From: Halalkalibacter suaedae
Lineage (GTDB): Bacteria; Bacillota; Bacilli; Bacillales; Bacillaceae_D
DNA: 64,000 bases
Direction of reading: 5' to 3'
Assembly (NCBI RefSeq): GCF_017939705.1
Contig: NZ_JAGKSQ010000012.1
Location: 34,462 to 98,461, forward strand
How positions within the stretch are numbered: position 1 is the first letter of the stretch; every line of letters begins with the position of its first letter. A program made the translations under genes and the position numbers. The notes below the pieces were generated by a model. The model made no database searches. It saw only the letters and a list, made by a program, of their open reading frames with translations, and was not told the DNA's origin. Below are positions 52,670-62,614 of the stretch, piece after piece.

Positions 52670-54034
52670 TTGAACAACAAGAAGAAAATAAGAACACTTA
52701 CTGCATTTTCAGTTACTTGGCCGATTTTTGTAGAGATGCTTACTCATATATTAATGGGGAATGTCGATACGTTTATGTTAAGCCATGTTTCTGATCATGC
52801 GGTGGCAGCAGTTGGAGTAACAAGACAGTTACTAGACTTTTCAATTATTCTATTAAATCTATTAGGTCTAGGTGTTGGTGTGATCATAGCCCAATACGTA
52901 GGTGCAAAAAACTTCAATGATGCAAGTAAGATTGCCGCATCTGCCATCACCCTAAATTTCGCATTTGGAATTGCTCTTAGTATTCTGTTCGTTCTAAACC
53001 ACGATTCGCTATTATCCTTCTATCACTTATCACCTGAATTAACGGAGCTCGCTAAAATCTATCTGCTTATTGTTGGCGGAACCTTGTTCTTAGAAGCAGT
53101 CATGCTTACGATCGGGCCTGTTATTCGCTCACACGGATTTATGATGGACACGATGTATGTCGGTATTGGTATGAACGTAGTGAACGTAATCGGTAATGCT
53201 GTATTAATTTATGGGCTATTTGGTTTTCCAGAGCTTGGTGTCATGGGTGTCGCTATTTCTACAGCAATTAGTAGAATCTTAGGTTTTATTATTCTTTTAT
53301 TCCTTTTATATAGACGAATTCAGGTTCCAATTGTATGGAGAGATTATATTCAAATTAAATGGCGTGAAATTGGGATGACTTTGAAAATTGGTGTCCCTTC
53401 TGGTCTTGAATGGCTTTCATTTCACTTGAGCCAAATGATGGTAACCAAAATGGTGACAATGATGGGTGCTACTGCTTTAGCAACACATATTTATGCTTCG
53501 AATATTGTCTTGTTTTTCATGTTAATTGGTATGGCGATTGGTGAGGGGACGGAAATTCTTGTCGCACAATTATTTGGTGCCCAAAAAGTAGAAACAGCAT
53601 ACAATCAATTATTACGTAGTTTAAAATGGGCATTTGGCATCACAGTCGGTCTGATCATGATTGTATCGCTATTTCGCGAGAAGATCCTCCACGTATTTAC
53701 AAATGATTTAGAAATTATCACAATCGGATCAGCGATACTACTATTCTGTATCATCCTAGAGCCTGGTAGAGTATTTAACCACGTTATTATTAATTCACTC
53801 CGTGCGGCTGGAGATGTAAAGTTTCCATTATTAATGGCGATTATTTCGATGTGGGGGCTAAAAGTTCCATTAGCCTATCTACTAGGAATCCACTTAGGAT
53901 TTGGCGTGTTAGGTGTTTGGATAGCACATGCTTTTGATGAATGGGTCAGAGGGGTAATTCATTACAGACGCTGGACAGGGAGAAAGTGGGAAAGAAAACT
54001 TATCCAGCATATAGAATCAATTCAAGTATCTTAA
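52670..54034 (+). CDS. MATE family multidrug/Na+ efflux transporter
   Basis: A 454-residue MATE protein with twelve predicted helices in two repeats: ILMGNVDTFMLSHVSDHAVAAVGV at the start and MVTMMGATALATHIYASNI at the start of the second half, with IAQYVGAKN and VAQLFGAQK as matching loops. Known members export cationic drugs or metabolites using Na+ or H+. The substrate is not predictable. I start at TTG 52670, 7 bases after GGAGGAG; the TTG at 52655 overlaps the ribosome site. It is a single gene. Confidence 0.9.
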   Translation: MNNKKKIRTLTAFSVTWPIFVEMLTHILMGNVDTFMLSHVSDHAVAAVGVTRQLLDFSIILLNLLGLGVGVIIAQYVGAKNFNDASKIAASAITLNFAFGIALSILFVLNHDSLLSFYHLSPELTELAKIYLLIVGGTLFLEAVMLTIGPVIRSHGFMMDTMYVGIGMNVVNVIGNAVLIYGLFGFPELGVMGVAISTAISRILGFIILLFLLYRRIQVPIVWRDYIQIKWREIGMTLKIGVPSGLEWLSFHLSQMMVTKMVTMMGATALATHIYASNIVLFFMLIGMAIGEGTEILVAQLFGAQKVETAYNQLLRSLKWAFGITVGLIMIVSLFREKILHVFTNDLEIITIGSAILLFCIILEPGRVFNHVIINSLRAAGDVKFPLLMAIISMWGLKVPLAYLLGIHLGFGVLGVWIAHAFDEWVRGVIHYRRWTGRKWERKLIQHIESIQVS

Positions 54035-54055
54035 TTAATTCACTTCTAGGTGGAA

Positions 54056-54073
54056 AGCTGGGACATAACTAGC
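54056..54073 (+). repeat. Fragment of the outer arm of the palindromic element
   Basis: AGCTGGGACATAACTAGC resembles the complement of the right arm of copy B (GGCTGAGACATAACTAAA). It is probably a solo arm or decayed copy. Confidence 0.5.
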
Positions 54074-54204
54074 CTCAATTAGTTTGACGAGACAAACCAA
54101 TCTATTCCGATTTGATCTACTAACTTAATTCATCAAAAATTGCCCTTATTTTATTGGCAAACTTAATCAACATCGCAATTTTATCTCAAAGCTACTACCT
54201 AAAT

Positions 54205-54243
54205 GGGTACCGTCAGGAAGTTGCGATTTCCTGGTAGTACCCC
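54205..54243. terminator. Stem-loop after the XRE regulator gene
   Basis: GGGTAC-CGTCAGGAA pairs with TTTCCTGGTAGTACCC. Between convergent genes; likely a terminator although T-tracts are short. Confidence 0.55.
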
Positions 54244-54258
54244 AATAACAATTTGGTT

Positions 54259-54927
54259 TTAGTTATTTATAGTAGATATTTCAAATGAAATTAATTTATT
54301 CGATTTGTCTTCACGCAATTCCAATGTAATATCTTCATTTGAGACATTTTCATCAATTAAGACTGACTGGTCAGCCTTAACAAAACGATGTATATCGAAA
54401 AAATATAAAATACTAAATGCCCAATTTGTTTGTAATGATAATTTTCCATTTTCATTGTGAACTAACATATCGTCTCCAATTGGTTTAAAGAATAAATTTT
54501 TAGATTTTACAGTTAAATTAATTGTTGTATTCCAATCCCTGTTTGGATCTTCTCCGTTATAACTTAAATCTCTTACCATATTAACATTACTAATTTCCAA
54601 ACTATTTGGATTTGCTTTAAACGATATTGTACTTACAAATGTATTGACTAACAATACTGTTAAAATAATCACTAATACTGTCAACATTCTTTTCTGCTTG
54701 ATTCCAAAATTCAATTTCCTCACCATTTTTTCATCCTCTCTTAGTAAAAAATCTAAAGAAACGTTAAAACAGTCGCAGATTTCAATAACCATTTCTAAAT
54801 CAGGATAACTTCTCCCTGTTTCCCAACTCGATATTGTTGATCTTGATACCTGCAATCTTTCAGCTAATTGTTCTTGAGTTAAACTTTTTTCTGCTCTTAC
54901 CTTTTTAATTTTTTCAGATAAATTCAT
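54259..54927 (-). CDS. XRE family regulator with membrane anchor and extracytoplasmic domain
   Basis: A 222-residue protein: HTH_3/XRE domain at residues about 5-60 (KSLTQEQLAERLQVSRSTIS), a linker, one membrane helix at about 79-100 (MLTVLVIILTVLLVNTFVST), and an outside domain of about 120 residues that I do not recognise. Such tethered XRE proteins in Bacillota are often one-component sensors, but the signal and targets are unknown. GAAAGGAGAC precedes the ATG at 54927. It is convergent with the MATE gene; no functional link is shown. Confidence 0.82.
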   Translation of the reverse strand: MNLSEKIKKVRAEKSLTQEQLAERLQVSRSTISSWETGRSYPDLEMVIEICDCFNVSLDFLLREDEKMVRKLNFGIKQKRMLTVLVIILTVLLVNTFVSTISFKANPNSLEISNVNMVRDLSYNGEDPNRDWNTTINLTVKSKNLFFKPIGDDMLVHNENGKLSLQTNWAFSILYFFDIHRFVKADQSVLIDENVSNEDITLELREDKSNKLISFEISTINN

Positions 54928-55220
54928 AACTTGTCTCCTTTCTGAAATTAGGATAGTTAAGGTTCATTTCAATAGCTAGATAATCTTTTTCACATCTTGA
55001 TTTTTCAAAGACAAGATTCTTGTCATCCTTGATATATCAACGTTTTTCATACTTTAACAAAATAAATTAATTAGAATATTTTTTACAAGGATAGCGTTAG
55101 GAAATTGCAGGTTTACAACGATAAGCAACAAAATTGAGCAAAGAAAAATTGATTCCTTTTAGCTGAACAACATCGACTACTCCACCACTTAATTTTAATA
55201 TTAATATCCTTAGTTCTACG
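54928..55220. other. Intergenic region without recognised content
   Basis: AT-rich. It should hold the promoter of the XRE gene. I see no gene, repeat or structured RNA. Confidence 0.4.
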
Positions 55221-55253
55221 AAAAAAAAAGCGTTCCCTATTCATAAGGAACGC
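55221..55253 (-). terminator. Terminator of glmS
   Basis: On the minus strand GCGTTCC pairs with GGAACGC around a 10-base loop, followed by TTTTTTTTT. Confidence 0.92.
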
Positions 55254-55331
55254 CCATTAAAACGGTACGACTTTTATAAGCGGTACATCTTTACTTAAAA
55301 TCTACACAGTCATATAAACACTAAATACCTT

Positions 55332-57134
55332 TTATTCCACCGTTACACTTTTAGCTAAATTACGCGGCTTATCAACGTCACAATCACGATGAAGAGCTGC
55401 ATAATAAGAGATCAACTGTAATGGAATAACGGTAGTTAGTGACGTCAGATACTCATGCACTTTTGGTAGCACAAGTGAATCTCCTTCTTGCTCTAGTCCT
55501 TCCATACTGATGATGCATGTGTTGGCACCACGAGCAGCAACCTCTTTCACATTTCCACGGATGCTAAGATTGACATGGCTTTGTGTTGCAATCGCAATTA
55601 CAGGTGTGCCGTCTTCAATTAGAGCAATTGTACCATGCTTTAATTCGCCACCTGCAAAGCCTTCTGCTTGAATGTAAGAGATCTCCTTTAACTTAAGAGA
55701 ACCCTCTAGGCATACAAAGTAATCTGCAGCACGACCAATGAAGAAGCAATTAGGTGTTGTCGCTAAATAGTCGCGAGCAATTTGTTCAAGCTCTTCCTTT
55801 TGGTCACATAATGTTTCCATTGCACTCGCAACAATTCCAAGCTCTTGGATTGGATCGAAATCAAGTTCGATTCCTCTTGCAGAAGCAGTGTTTACTGCAA
55901 GCAGTGTTAACACAGCCATTTGAGCTGTATATGCCTTTGTTGAGGCAACGGCAATTTCAGGTCCAGCATACGTATGAAGTGTAAAATCAGCTTCACGCGA
56001 TAGCGTCGAACCTGGTACATTCGTAATCGTTAATGTTGGGTAGCCTTGTTCTTTGACTTCAACAAGTACCCCGCGGAGATCTGCGGTTTCTCCACTTTGT
56101 GAAATAAAAATAAAGAGTGGGTTTTCGGAAAGAAGCGGCATGTTGTATAGAAACTCACTTGCAATATGCACTTCAACTGGCTTTTGAGCGATCTTTTCAA
56201 TCAGCTGCTTACCAACAAGACCAGCATGATAACTAGTTCCTGCTGCAATAATATAGACACGATCAGCAGCACTCATTGCTTGACGGATGCTGTCATCAAG
56301 GCGAACACTTCCATCATCATTACGATACTTTTGAACAATATTACGGATAACGAAAGGCTGTTCATCGATTTCCTTTAACATGAAATGAGGATACGTACCT
56401 TTTTCGATATCACTTGCATCAAGCTCAGCAGTAAATGGCTCACGTGTAACAACAGTACCATCAAGTTTCTTAATTGTTACATTGTCACGACTAACCAAAA
56501 CAACCTCTTGGTCGACGATTTCAACAAATTGGTTTGTGACTTGAAGGACAGCCATCGCATCAGACGCAATCACATTCGCTCCATCGCTTAGTCCAATAAG
56601 AAGCGGGCTTTTGTTCTTCCCAACATAGACAAGATCCTTGTTTTGCTTATCTAGAAGTGCTGTAGCATAAGAACCTTTGAGAAGTGATAGCGTTTGACTG
56701 AAGGCAGCTTCAACCGATTTACCTGCTTCTACAAATTGTTCAACAAGCTGAACAATAACTTCTGTATCTGTATCGCTTTGAAATTCTACATTAGAAAGAT
56801 ATTCACGCTTAAGTTGTTCATAATTTTCAATAACTCCATTATGAACTAATGTAAAGCGAGCAGTCTCACTTTGATGTGGGTGAGCATTAACACGACTTGG
56901 AACACCGTGAGTTGCCCAGCGTGTATGTCCAATACCTACTGTACCTTCCACAGTAGTATCAACGACACCACGTAATGCTGCAATACGACCTTTTTCCTTA
57001 AATACATGAACACCTTCGTTATTTACAAGAGCAATCCCAGCTGAATCATAGCCACGATATTCAAGTTTCTCTAAACCACGTAATAATACTTCTTTCGCAT
57101 CTTCATTTCCGATATAACCAACAATTCCACACAT
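55332..57134 (-). CDS. glmS: Glutamine-fructose-6-phosphate aminotransferase GlmS
   Basis: A 600-residue enzyme, the same size as B. subtilis GlmS. N-terminal glutaminase begins MCGIVGYIG, where Cys2 becomes the nucleophile after Met removal; this fixes the start at ATG 57134 and excludes a 12-codon upstream extension. Two SIS sugar-isomerase domains follow ([56 protein letters not shown]), and the C-terminus is the typical [12 protein letters not shown]. It makes glucosamine-6-phosphate, the first step to UDP-GlcNAc and peptidoglycan. GGGAGG lies 9 bases before the start. The upstream ribozyme provides feedback control. Confidence 0.97.
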   Translation of the reverse strand: MCGIVGYIGNEDAKEVLLRGLEKLEYRGYDSAGIALVNNEGVHVFKEKGRIAALRGVVDTTVEGTVGIGHTRWATHGVPSRVNAHPHQSETARFTLVHNGVIENYEQLKREYLSNVEFQSDTDTEVIVQLVEQFVEAGKSVEAAFSQTLSLLKGSYATALLDKQNKDLVYVGKNKSPLLIGLSDGANVIASDAMAVLQVTNQFVEIVDQEVVLVSRDNVTIKKLDGTVVTREPFTAELDASDIEKGTYPHFMLKEIDEQPFVIRNIVQKYRNDDGSVRLDDSIRQAMSAADRVYIIAAGTSYHAGLVGKQLIEKIAQKPVEVHIASEFLYNMPLLSENPLFIFISQSGETADLRGVLVEVKEQGYPTLTITNVPGSTLSREADFTLHTYAGPEIAVASTKAYTAQMAVLTLLAVNTASARGIELDFDPIQELGIVASAMETLCDQKEELEQIARDYLATTPNCFFIGRAADYFVCLEGSLKLKEISYIQAEGFAGGELKHGTIALIEDGTPVIAIATQSHVNLSIRGNVKEVAARGANTCIISMEGLEQEGDSLVLPKVHEYLTSLTTVIPLQLISYYAALHRDCDVDKPRNLAKSVTVE

Positions 57135-57189
57135 AGTGTGATACCTCCCGTAGGTGGAGGCAAGGAGCACGAGGGCATTCTTGCCCCCA

Positions 57190-57357
57190 CTCTTTATATT
57201 TTTTTAGAAGGCATGGTACTTCTGCTTTTGTGCATAGAGTTGCCTCCATGTTTTTCACAGAAGTTTAACGGTTGTCATGCTCCAACCGGAGGGCATCCGC
57301 CGAACACTTCGATAAACCCTCTCCTCGTCAACTACACATCATGTAGTCCTGGCGCTT
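57190..57357 (-). ncRNA. glmS ribozyme (glucosamine-6-phosphate-responsive riboswitch)
   Basis: On the minus strand the conserved elements appear in order: cleavage site and AGCGCC (from 57356), GTTGACGAGG, GGGTTTATCG, TTCGGCGGATGCC, CCGGTTG...CAACCG (pairing P3-type helix), and the later GGAGGCAACTC...GCACAAAAG...AAGTACC region. This is the glmS ribozyme architecture, and the gene behind it is glmS. It self-cleaves when glucosamine-6-phosphate binds, leading to message decay. The 3' boundary is approximate. Confidence 0.94.
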
Positions 57358-57403
57358 ATTTAATTCTATTCCCCGGTCCTCCAATCTCTTATGACTACAC
57401 ATC

Positions 57404-57432
57404 ATCATACCTTATCCATAGATGAGCGTCAA
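57404..57432 (-). promoter_or_regulatory. SigA promoter of glmS
   Basis: On the minus strand TTGACG (57427-57432), 17-base spacer, TATGAT (57404-57409). The start site near 57397 leaves about 40 bases before the ribozyme cleavage site. Confidence 0.87.
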
Positions 57433-57461
57433 TCCTTATCAAGATAGGGATACCAGTACAC

Positions 57462-57507
57462 AATAAAAATATGCATATGTAGCCTGTTTCGTGCTACATA
57501 TGCATAT
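57462..57507 (-). terminator. Terminator of glmM
   Basis: ATATGCATATGTAGC (57469-57483) pairs perfectly with 57493-57507; on the minus strand it is followed by TTTTTATTG. Confidence 0.9.
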
Positions 57508-57517
57508 ATAAATTAAT

Positions 57518-58867
57518 TTATTCTTTTAATCCAAGCTCAGACTTTACAACTTCTGCAATACTATTAACATAGCTTTCACATAATTCTTCTGTCTTTGCTT
57601 CAACCATCACTCGCACAAGTGGTTCGGTTCCTGATGGACGAACAAGCACACGACCGTCTCCATTCATTTCTTCCTCTACTTTAGCAATAGATGTAAGTAC
57701 CGCATCATTATCCATAACGCCATATTTATCAGTCACACGAATATTGACCAGCTTTTGCGGGAAGGTTTCCATTTCTCCTGCAAGATCAGATAAGGAACGA
57801 TTCGTCATTTTCATAATGTTAACAAGCTGCAGTGCAGATAATAAGCCATCACCGGTTGTAATGTGGTCAAGGAAGATAATATGTCCTGATTGTTCGCCAC
57901 CAAGATTATATCCTCCCTTTCTCATTTCCTCCATTACATAACGATCGCCAACTGCAGTTTGCTTCGTTTCAATTCCTTGTTGCTCTAAAGCCTTGTAGAA
58001 GCCCAGATTACTCATCACTGTTGATACTACTGTTCCATGATTAAGCCAGCCTTGTTCCTTCATATAATTCGCACAGATGAACATAATCTTATCGCCATCA
58101 ACAATGTCACCATTTTCATCTATTGCAATTAAACGATCGGCATCACCATCAAACGCTAGACCAATTTGAGCTTCCTTCTCTAGAACGAACTTGGCAAGTT
58201 CCTCAGGATGCGTTGACCCACAGCCTTCGTTTATATTGACACCATTTGGTGATGTCCCCATTGTAGAGATATCTGCTTCTAAATCAGCAAATAGATGTGG
58301 AGCTAATGATGATGCTGCACCATTAGCACAATCCAACGCCACATGTATCCCTGAGAAGTCTTCTTGGACAGTCTGCTTTAGGAATTGTAGATATTTCTGT
58401 ACACCTTCAAAATAATCAGTTGTTTGACCAAGATTACCACCAACTGGACGTGGGAGGGTATCCTCCTCACTATCTAACAATCGCTCAATTTCTTCTTCTT
58501 GCTTATCGAGTAGTTTAAATCCATCTGGCCCAAAGAATTTAATTCCGTTGTCTGGTACTGGGTTATGTGAAGCTGAGATCATGACACCAGCATTGGCACT
58601 TAGTGCTTTAGTTAAGAAAGCTACACCAGGAGTCGAAATTACGCCTAGACGCATGACTTCTGCACCAATTGAAAGCAAACCAGCTACTAGAGCACTCTCT
58701 AACATTTCTCCGGAAATACGTGTATCTCGGCCAATAATTACTCGAGGCTTTTCAGTCATCTTCGTTAATACGTATCCACCCACTCGCCCTAATTTAAAGG
58801 CTAATTCTGGGGTTAACTCTGTATTCGCAACTCCTCGCACACCATCTGTACCAAAATATTTTCCCAT
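57518..58867 (-). CDS. glmM: Phosphoglucosamine mutase GlmM
   Basis: A 449-residue hexosephosphate mutase. Active-site phosphoserine Ser100 in [12 protein letters not shown], metal loop DGDADR near residue 240, sugar-binding GGEQSGH near 324, phosphate-binding [15 protein letters not shown] near 410. It converts glucosamine-6-P, the GlmS product, to glucosamine-1-P. It overlaps the end of cdaR by one base, and GGAGAG precedes the ATG. In related bacteria GlmM binds and inhibits CdaA, so the three genes form a functional unit. Confidence 0.97.
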   Translation of the reverse strand: MGKYFGTDGVRGVANTELTPELAFKLGRVGGYVLTKMTEKPRVIIGRDTRISGEMLESALVAGLLSIGAEVMRLGVISTPGVAFLTKALSANAGVMISASHNPVPDNGIKFFGPDGFKLLDKQEEEIERLLDSEEDTLPRPVGGNLGQTTDYFEGVQKYLQFLKQTVQEDFSGIHVALDCANGAASSLAPHLFADLEADISTMGTSPNGVNINEGCGSTHPEELAKFVLEKEAQIGLAFDGDADRLIAIDENGDIVDGDKIMFICANYMKEQGWLNHGTVVSTVMSNLGFYKALEQQGIETKQTAVGDRYVMEEMRKGGYNLGGEQSGHIIFLDHITTGDGLLSALQLVNIMKMTNRSLSDLAGEMETFPQKLVNIRVTDKYGVMDNDAVLTSIAKVEEEMNGDGRVLVRPSGTEPLVRVMVEAKTEELCESYVNSIAEVVKSELGLKE

Positions 58868-60129
58868 TAATCATTCTCTCCTTCAGAAAGCATCGACTCA
58901 GAACTGCTTTGTATCGTAATCGGTATTGTTGTGTTTTCTAATTCAAACCTGATATTTGGAGGACCATTCACTTGAACCTCCGCACTATGTTCACCTGGGG
59001 ATAAATCACTAACGTCAATATAGGCTTGAATATCTGAGGCCGTTAACTTATCTAATAGTTCACCTGAACCTCTTGCCGTTATCGTCAATAGCCTATTCGG
59101 GTTCTCCTCTAATGTGATTTCAGTTTGATCACTTGCTCCAATAATTTCAATCGGTATGTCCGGAAACTCCTTCGTCTCCTCAATAGTAATCGTTACCGTT
59201 ACCGTTACCTCTTCAGGCGAAACACTCTCGACGTCCGGTGGAAGAGGGATTGTCATTTCTAATGTCTGGCTTTCTGTGATTTTACTTAAATCAAGCTCAC
59301 CAACATCGATAACATTAATATCTTCAATCACATTCATTGGGCCGTAAATCGTTACTTCCGCTGGTTCAATCGTCAACTCTTCAATACTAATCCCATCTTG
59401 TAACTCACCAACTCGATTTACTCTTGTTGGAACAACTCGGTTTGGACTCGTTACAGGAACCCTTATATCAACCACGGACGGCTCTGGAGTGAGGCTTAAT
59501 TCATCTCCATTCGCATCATATAGCTTAACAGGTGCTGCTTCTTCAATCGTTTCATCCGCACCTGAAACATCAATTGTTGCTTTTGCTACCTTCACTTGGG
59601 AAACATAATCCCTTGCAGCTGTAACCTCGATATTCACTGGTGAAACAATCGGGGTTCCAACCGAATAGCCTTTTTTCACCTCATCAGAATTAAGCAACTC
59701 AACTTGAACTGGTAAAGAGACCGTTTGCTTTTCCTGTAATTCAACCTGTACGTATTGCGGAACAATTGTAACTGAAAGATCACTTGGGAAACCTCTATAT
59801 TTGACATCAACCGTATGTACTCCTTCTTCTCGCCCTGTTAAATCAGCAAAAACCTCATAAGAACCTCGCGATAACTGAAATCTAGTTATCGATGTTTGTG
59901 GTCCCTTTAAATTAACTTGGACACTTTCAGGTTGATCAACAACTTCATATGTTTCGCTATCGTATATAATGTCTAGAGCTACTTCCCCTATCGAATAGGG
60001 TACTTGCTTCGCAGGTAACACACCTGGTTGATTATTCAGGTTGTCCATATTAACCATTGCAAAAAGCATCAAAGCAATAAAGAATGAAATGATTTTGACA
60101 AACCAATGGCTGTTAAAAAGCTTATCCAT
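58867..60129 (-). CDS. cdaR: CdaA regulatory protein CdaR (YbbR domains)
   Basis: A 420-residue protein: N-terminal membrane anchor ([18 protein letters not shown]) and four YbbR repeats of about 80 residues in the outer part, each with a pattern like VxVxGPxxxI and (L)SxGxHxVxV. It binds and modulates the diadenylate cyclase CdaA from outside the membrane. The start overlaps cdaA by 8 bases; a GGGAGG lies in the end of cdaA. The C-terminus is Ser/Glu-rich. Confidence 0.94.
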   Translation of the reverse strand: MDKLFNSHWFVKIISFFIALMLFAMVNMDNLNNQPGVLPAKQVPYSIGEVALDIIYDSETYEVVDQPESVQVNLKGPQTSITRFQLSRGSYEVFADLTGREEGVHTVDVKYRGFPSDLSVTIVPQYVQVELQEKQTVSLPVQVELLNSDEVKKGYSVGTPIVSPVNIEVTAARDYVSQVKVAKATIDVSGADETIEEAAPVKLYDANGDELSLTPEPSVVDIRVPVTSPNRVVPTRVNRVGELQDGISIEELTIEPAEVTIYGPMNVIEDINVIDVGELDLSKITESQTLEMTIPLPPDVESVSPEEVTVTVTITIEETKEFPDIPIEIIGASDQTEITLEENPNRLLTITARGSGELLDKLTASDIQAYIDVSDLSPGEHSAEVQVNGPPNIRFELENTTIPITIQSSSESMLSEGEND

Positions 60130-60949
60130 TTTTCTTCCCTCCCCACTGCCAACGTGAAGTGGTTGATTGCTTACCTTCAGTTAAAATTTCTTCTTCAAGC
60201 AATAATCGTAATTGTTCTTCACCAATATCCCGGTGAAGCTCACTGTTCTTCGTTAAAGAGATGTTACCCGTTTCCTCAGAAACAATAATTGTAATTGCAT
60301 CGGTTACCTCACTTACACCAAGTGCAGCACGATGTCTTGTCCCAAGTTCTTTTGAGATAAACGGGTTTTCAGAGAGTGGCAAGTAGCATGCTGCAGCAAG
60401 AATCGTATGATCCTTAAGGATAACTGCCCCATCATGAAGTGGCGTGTTAGGAATAAATGTATTGATTAGCAATTCTGACGTTAGATTTGCATTCATTTTT
60501 ATACCTGTTTCTACATAATCACTCATGCCCGTATCACGTTCAAGTGACATTAGTGCACCAATCCGTCGCTTAGCCATATACGTTGTAGCCTTAACAATAG
60601 CGTCTATTGATTTCTTGGACACATCATCTTCTGGTATCGTCCGACTTGAAAAGAAACGCCCTCTACCCAATTGTTCCAACGCTCTTCTAAGCTCTGGCTG
60701 GAAAATAATCAGAATGGCTAAAACCCCATAGATAACAGTCTGGTTCATAATAAATTCTAGCGTTCGTAAACCAAGGAACCTACTTATAAATAAAACAGCT
60801 AATATCACTGTTATTCCCTTAAGCAACTGAACGGCCCTTGTTCCTTTTACGATCATAATAAGCTTGTAAATAACATAGGTTACAAGCAATATATCAATAA
60901 CTTGCCCAACATATGTGAGCCAACGATAATCATCCCCTAATGAAAACAC
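60122..60949 (-). CDS. cdaA: Diadenylate cyclase CdaA
   Basis: A 275-residue enzyme: three membrane helices in residues 10-85, a coiled linker, and a DAC domain with both catalytic motifs, DGA in PLHDGAVIL and RHR in GTRHRAALG. It makes c-di-AMP from two ATP, which controls potassium and osmolyte homeostasis and cell-wall integrity. I start at GTG 60947-60949, 6 bases after GGGGGC; the longer TTG start 10 codons upstream lacks support. It is the first gene of cdaA-cdaR-glmM. Confidence 0.95.
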   Translation of the reverse strand: MFSLGDDYRWLTYVGQVIDILLVTYVIYKLIMIVKGTRAVQLLKGITVILAVLFISRFLGLRTLEFIMNQTVIYGVLAILIIFQPELRRALEQLGRGRFFSSRTIPEDDVSKKSIDAIVKATTYMAKRRIGALMSLERDTGMSDYVETGIKMNANLTSELLINTFIPNTPLHDGAVILKDHTILAAACYLPLSENPFISKELGTRHRAALGVSEVTDAITIIVSEETGNISLTKNSELHRDIGEEQLRLLLEEEILTEGKQSTTSRWQWGGKKNG

Positions 60950-61033
60950 GGCTTTGCCCCCAAACTTACGTAAAATCAACTGTTGTCCATTATATCACAA
61001 AACAGAGGGAATTATCCTAATTAACAAGAAGCA

Positions 61034-61072
61034 GGGTGTCACTAAAGGTTGTTTAATCTTTAGATGGCACCC
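61034..61072 (-). terminator. Probable terminator of sigW-rsiW
   Basis: GGGTG-TCACTAAAG pairs with CTTTAGATGGCACCC. The following minus-strand sequence is only mildly T-rich. Confidence 0.65.
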
Positions 61073-61078
61073 CTTATC

Positions 61079-61711
61079 TCATTCCGTTGTCTCTTTTCCA
61101 TTTGATAGTGCGACTACATCTTTAAGGAAGGACTTGATGTGGTACCAAACCCATTCTAGCATTTGGTTCACTTCATGTATTTCACCAGTGACATGTCCTG
61201 TTGATGCATAGTACGTATCACTATTAACTAATAGGACATTCCCTTTAATTTCACCTTCCACTTGCAGCTTCCCGTTATGAATAGTAAGGTCACCTTCAAT
61301 AACCTCACCTTCTGGAACAATTACAACCCCATTTTCTTGATTTATTGACAATTTCGTAGAACCCTTCACAACAAGCTGTTCCTCGTCATTCCACATTGAC
61401 AAGCTAGTAGCCATGAGCAAGAAGAAAACAGCCGCAGCTATTAGTAAAGGATGCTTTCGAGTCCATTGCTTCCATTTTGACATTTGCCTTTTCTGGGGTA
61501 ACTTTTTCATCACAGAAGCTGTAAAATCATCAGGTGCTGCAATATGTGAAGAACTTTGTACAAAAGCAATGACTTTATTTAATTCTTGCACGCGCTGCTT
61601 GCAAGACTCACAATGATTTAGATGTTCATGTAGTTGTTTTGTCTCAGCTGGAGTTGCCTCATTATCAATATATGCTTCAATGATCCTATCAAAATTCTGT
61701 TCACATTTCAT
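61079..61711 (-). CDS. rsiW: Anti-sigma-W factor RsiW
   Basis: A 210-residue protein with an N-terminal zinc-binding anti-sigma (ZAS) motif H30-x3-C34-x2-C37 (HLNHCESC), one membrane helix at about 88-105 and an outside domain of about 100 residues. It holds SigW inactive until stepwise proteolysis (PrsW/RasP in B. subtilis) during envelope stress. It lies 15 bases downstream of sigW, with GAAGGGGG before the ATG at 61711, and is co-transcribed with it. Confidence 0.95.
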   Translation of the reverse strand: MKCEQNFDRIIEAYIDNEATPAETKQLHEHLNHCESCKQRVQELNKVIAFVQSSSHIAAPDDFTASVMKKLPQKRQMSKWKQWTRKHPLLIAAAVFFLLMATSLSMWNDEEQLVVKGSTKLSINQENGVVIVPEGEVIEGDLTIHNGKLQVEGEIKGNVLLVNSDTYYASTGHVTGEIHEVNQMLEWVWYHIKSFLKDVVALSNGKETTE

Positions 61712-61726
61712 TAGTAAGCCCCCTTC

Positions 61727-62290
61727 CTATAAATGGCGCATTCTCTTTCTTAATGCTTCTCTCCCACGATGAATTCGTGTTTTCACTGTAGAGGCAGGCA
61801 TATCTAGTATTTCACTAATTTCATTTATTGAAAGATCTTCAATATATTTCAATATAATAGCGGTTCGATATTTAACAGGCAATTTATTAATCTCATCTTG
61901 TACCCAATTTTGCATTTCACGGGTAATCACTTGATCTTCCGGTAGCTCTTCATCAGTAGAAAATTGCGACTCCAATGTCATTCCACTCATACCTTTAACT
62001 TCTTCCTGAAGGTAAAAGTCTGGTTTCTTTTTACGTAAACGATCAATTGCTACATTTGTTGTAATTCTAAAGAGCCATGTAGAAAACTTTCGATCTATAT
62101 CATAACGATCAATATTTGTATATGCACGCAGAAAAGCTTCTTGGGCAATATCCTGAGCTTCGTGTACGTTGCCAGTTAACCGATAAGAAATCTGATATAC
62201 CTTATCTTTGAACAACTCAACGATTTCTGCAAAAGCCTCTTGATCTCCTTTTCTCACTTCCCCAATTAACCTTTTAACAATCTTATCCAT
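61727..62290 (-). CDS. sigW: RNA polymerase ECF sigma factor SigW
   Basis: A 187-residue ECF sigma factor. Region 2: VYQISYRLTGNVHEAQDIAQ, FLRAYTNIDRYD, FSTWLFRITTNVAIDRLRKK. Region 4: YRTAIILKYIEDLSINEISE, DMPASTVKTRIHRGREAL. It controls antibiotic and membrane-stress resistance genes. The pair with rsiW and an upstream promoter of the SigW type (autoregulation) make the assignment firm. The ATG is at 62290 after AAGGAA. Confidence 0.96.
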   Translation of the reverse strand: MDKIVKRLIGEVRKGDQEAFAEIVELFKDKVYQISYRLTGNVHEAQDIAQEAFLRAYTNIDRYDIDRKFSTWLFRITTNVAIDRLRKKKPDFYLQEEVKGMSGMTLESQFSTDEELPEDQVITREMQNWVQDEINKLPVKYRTAIILKYIEDLSINEISEILDMPASTVKTRIHRGREALRKRMRHL

Positions 62291-62326
62291 TTCCTTAACC
62301 CCTACCTACACGGTTCTGACATAGTA

Positions 62327-62352
62327 TACGATTAACCTTCATTTAGGTTTCA
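62327..62352 (-). promoter_or_regulatory. SigW autoregulatory promoter
   Basis: On the minus strand TGAAAC (62347-62352), 16-base spacer, CGTA (62327-62330): the canonical SigW promoter. Confidence 0.92.
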
Positions 62353-62401
62353 TTTATTTCTATCATAGCATAAATAGAAGAATTTGGATCTTTTTCGACA
62401 A

Positions 62402-62430
62402 ACAAAAAACCATAGATTTCACATCTATGG
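62402..62430 (-). terminator. Terminator of the seven-tRNA operon
   Basis: CCATAGAT pairs with ATCTATGG around a 5-base loop; on the minus strand TTTTTTG follows. Confidence 0.88.
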
Positions 62431-62445
62431 AAAATTATAGTTAAT

Positions 62446-62521
62446 TGGTGGAGCCTAGCGGGATCGAACCGCTGACCTCCTGCGTGCAAGGCAGGCGCTC
62501 TCCCAGCTGAGCTAAGGCCCC
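62446..62521 (-). tRNA. tRNA-Ala(TGC)
   Basis: A 76-base cloverleaf with encoded CCA; anticodon loop CTTGCAC inside CCTGC/GCAGG. It is the last gene of the tRNA operon. Confidence 0.96.
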
Positions 62522-62530
62522 TATTAAATT

Positions 62531-62605
62531 TGGAGCGGAAGACGAGATTCGAACTCGCGACCCCCACCTTGGCAAGGTGGTGTTCTACCACTGAACTACT
62601 TCCGC
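62531..62605 (-). tRNA. tRNA-Gly(GCC)
   Basis: 75 bases, starts GCGGAAG, anticodon loop TTGCCAA, encoded CCA. Confidence 0.96.
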
Positions 62606-62614
62606 AAAACCTGA

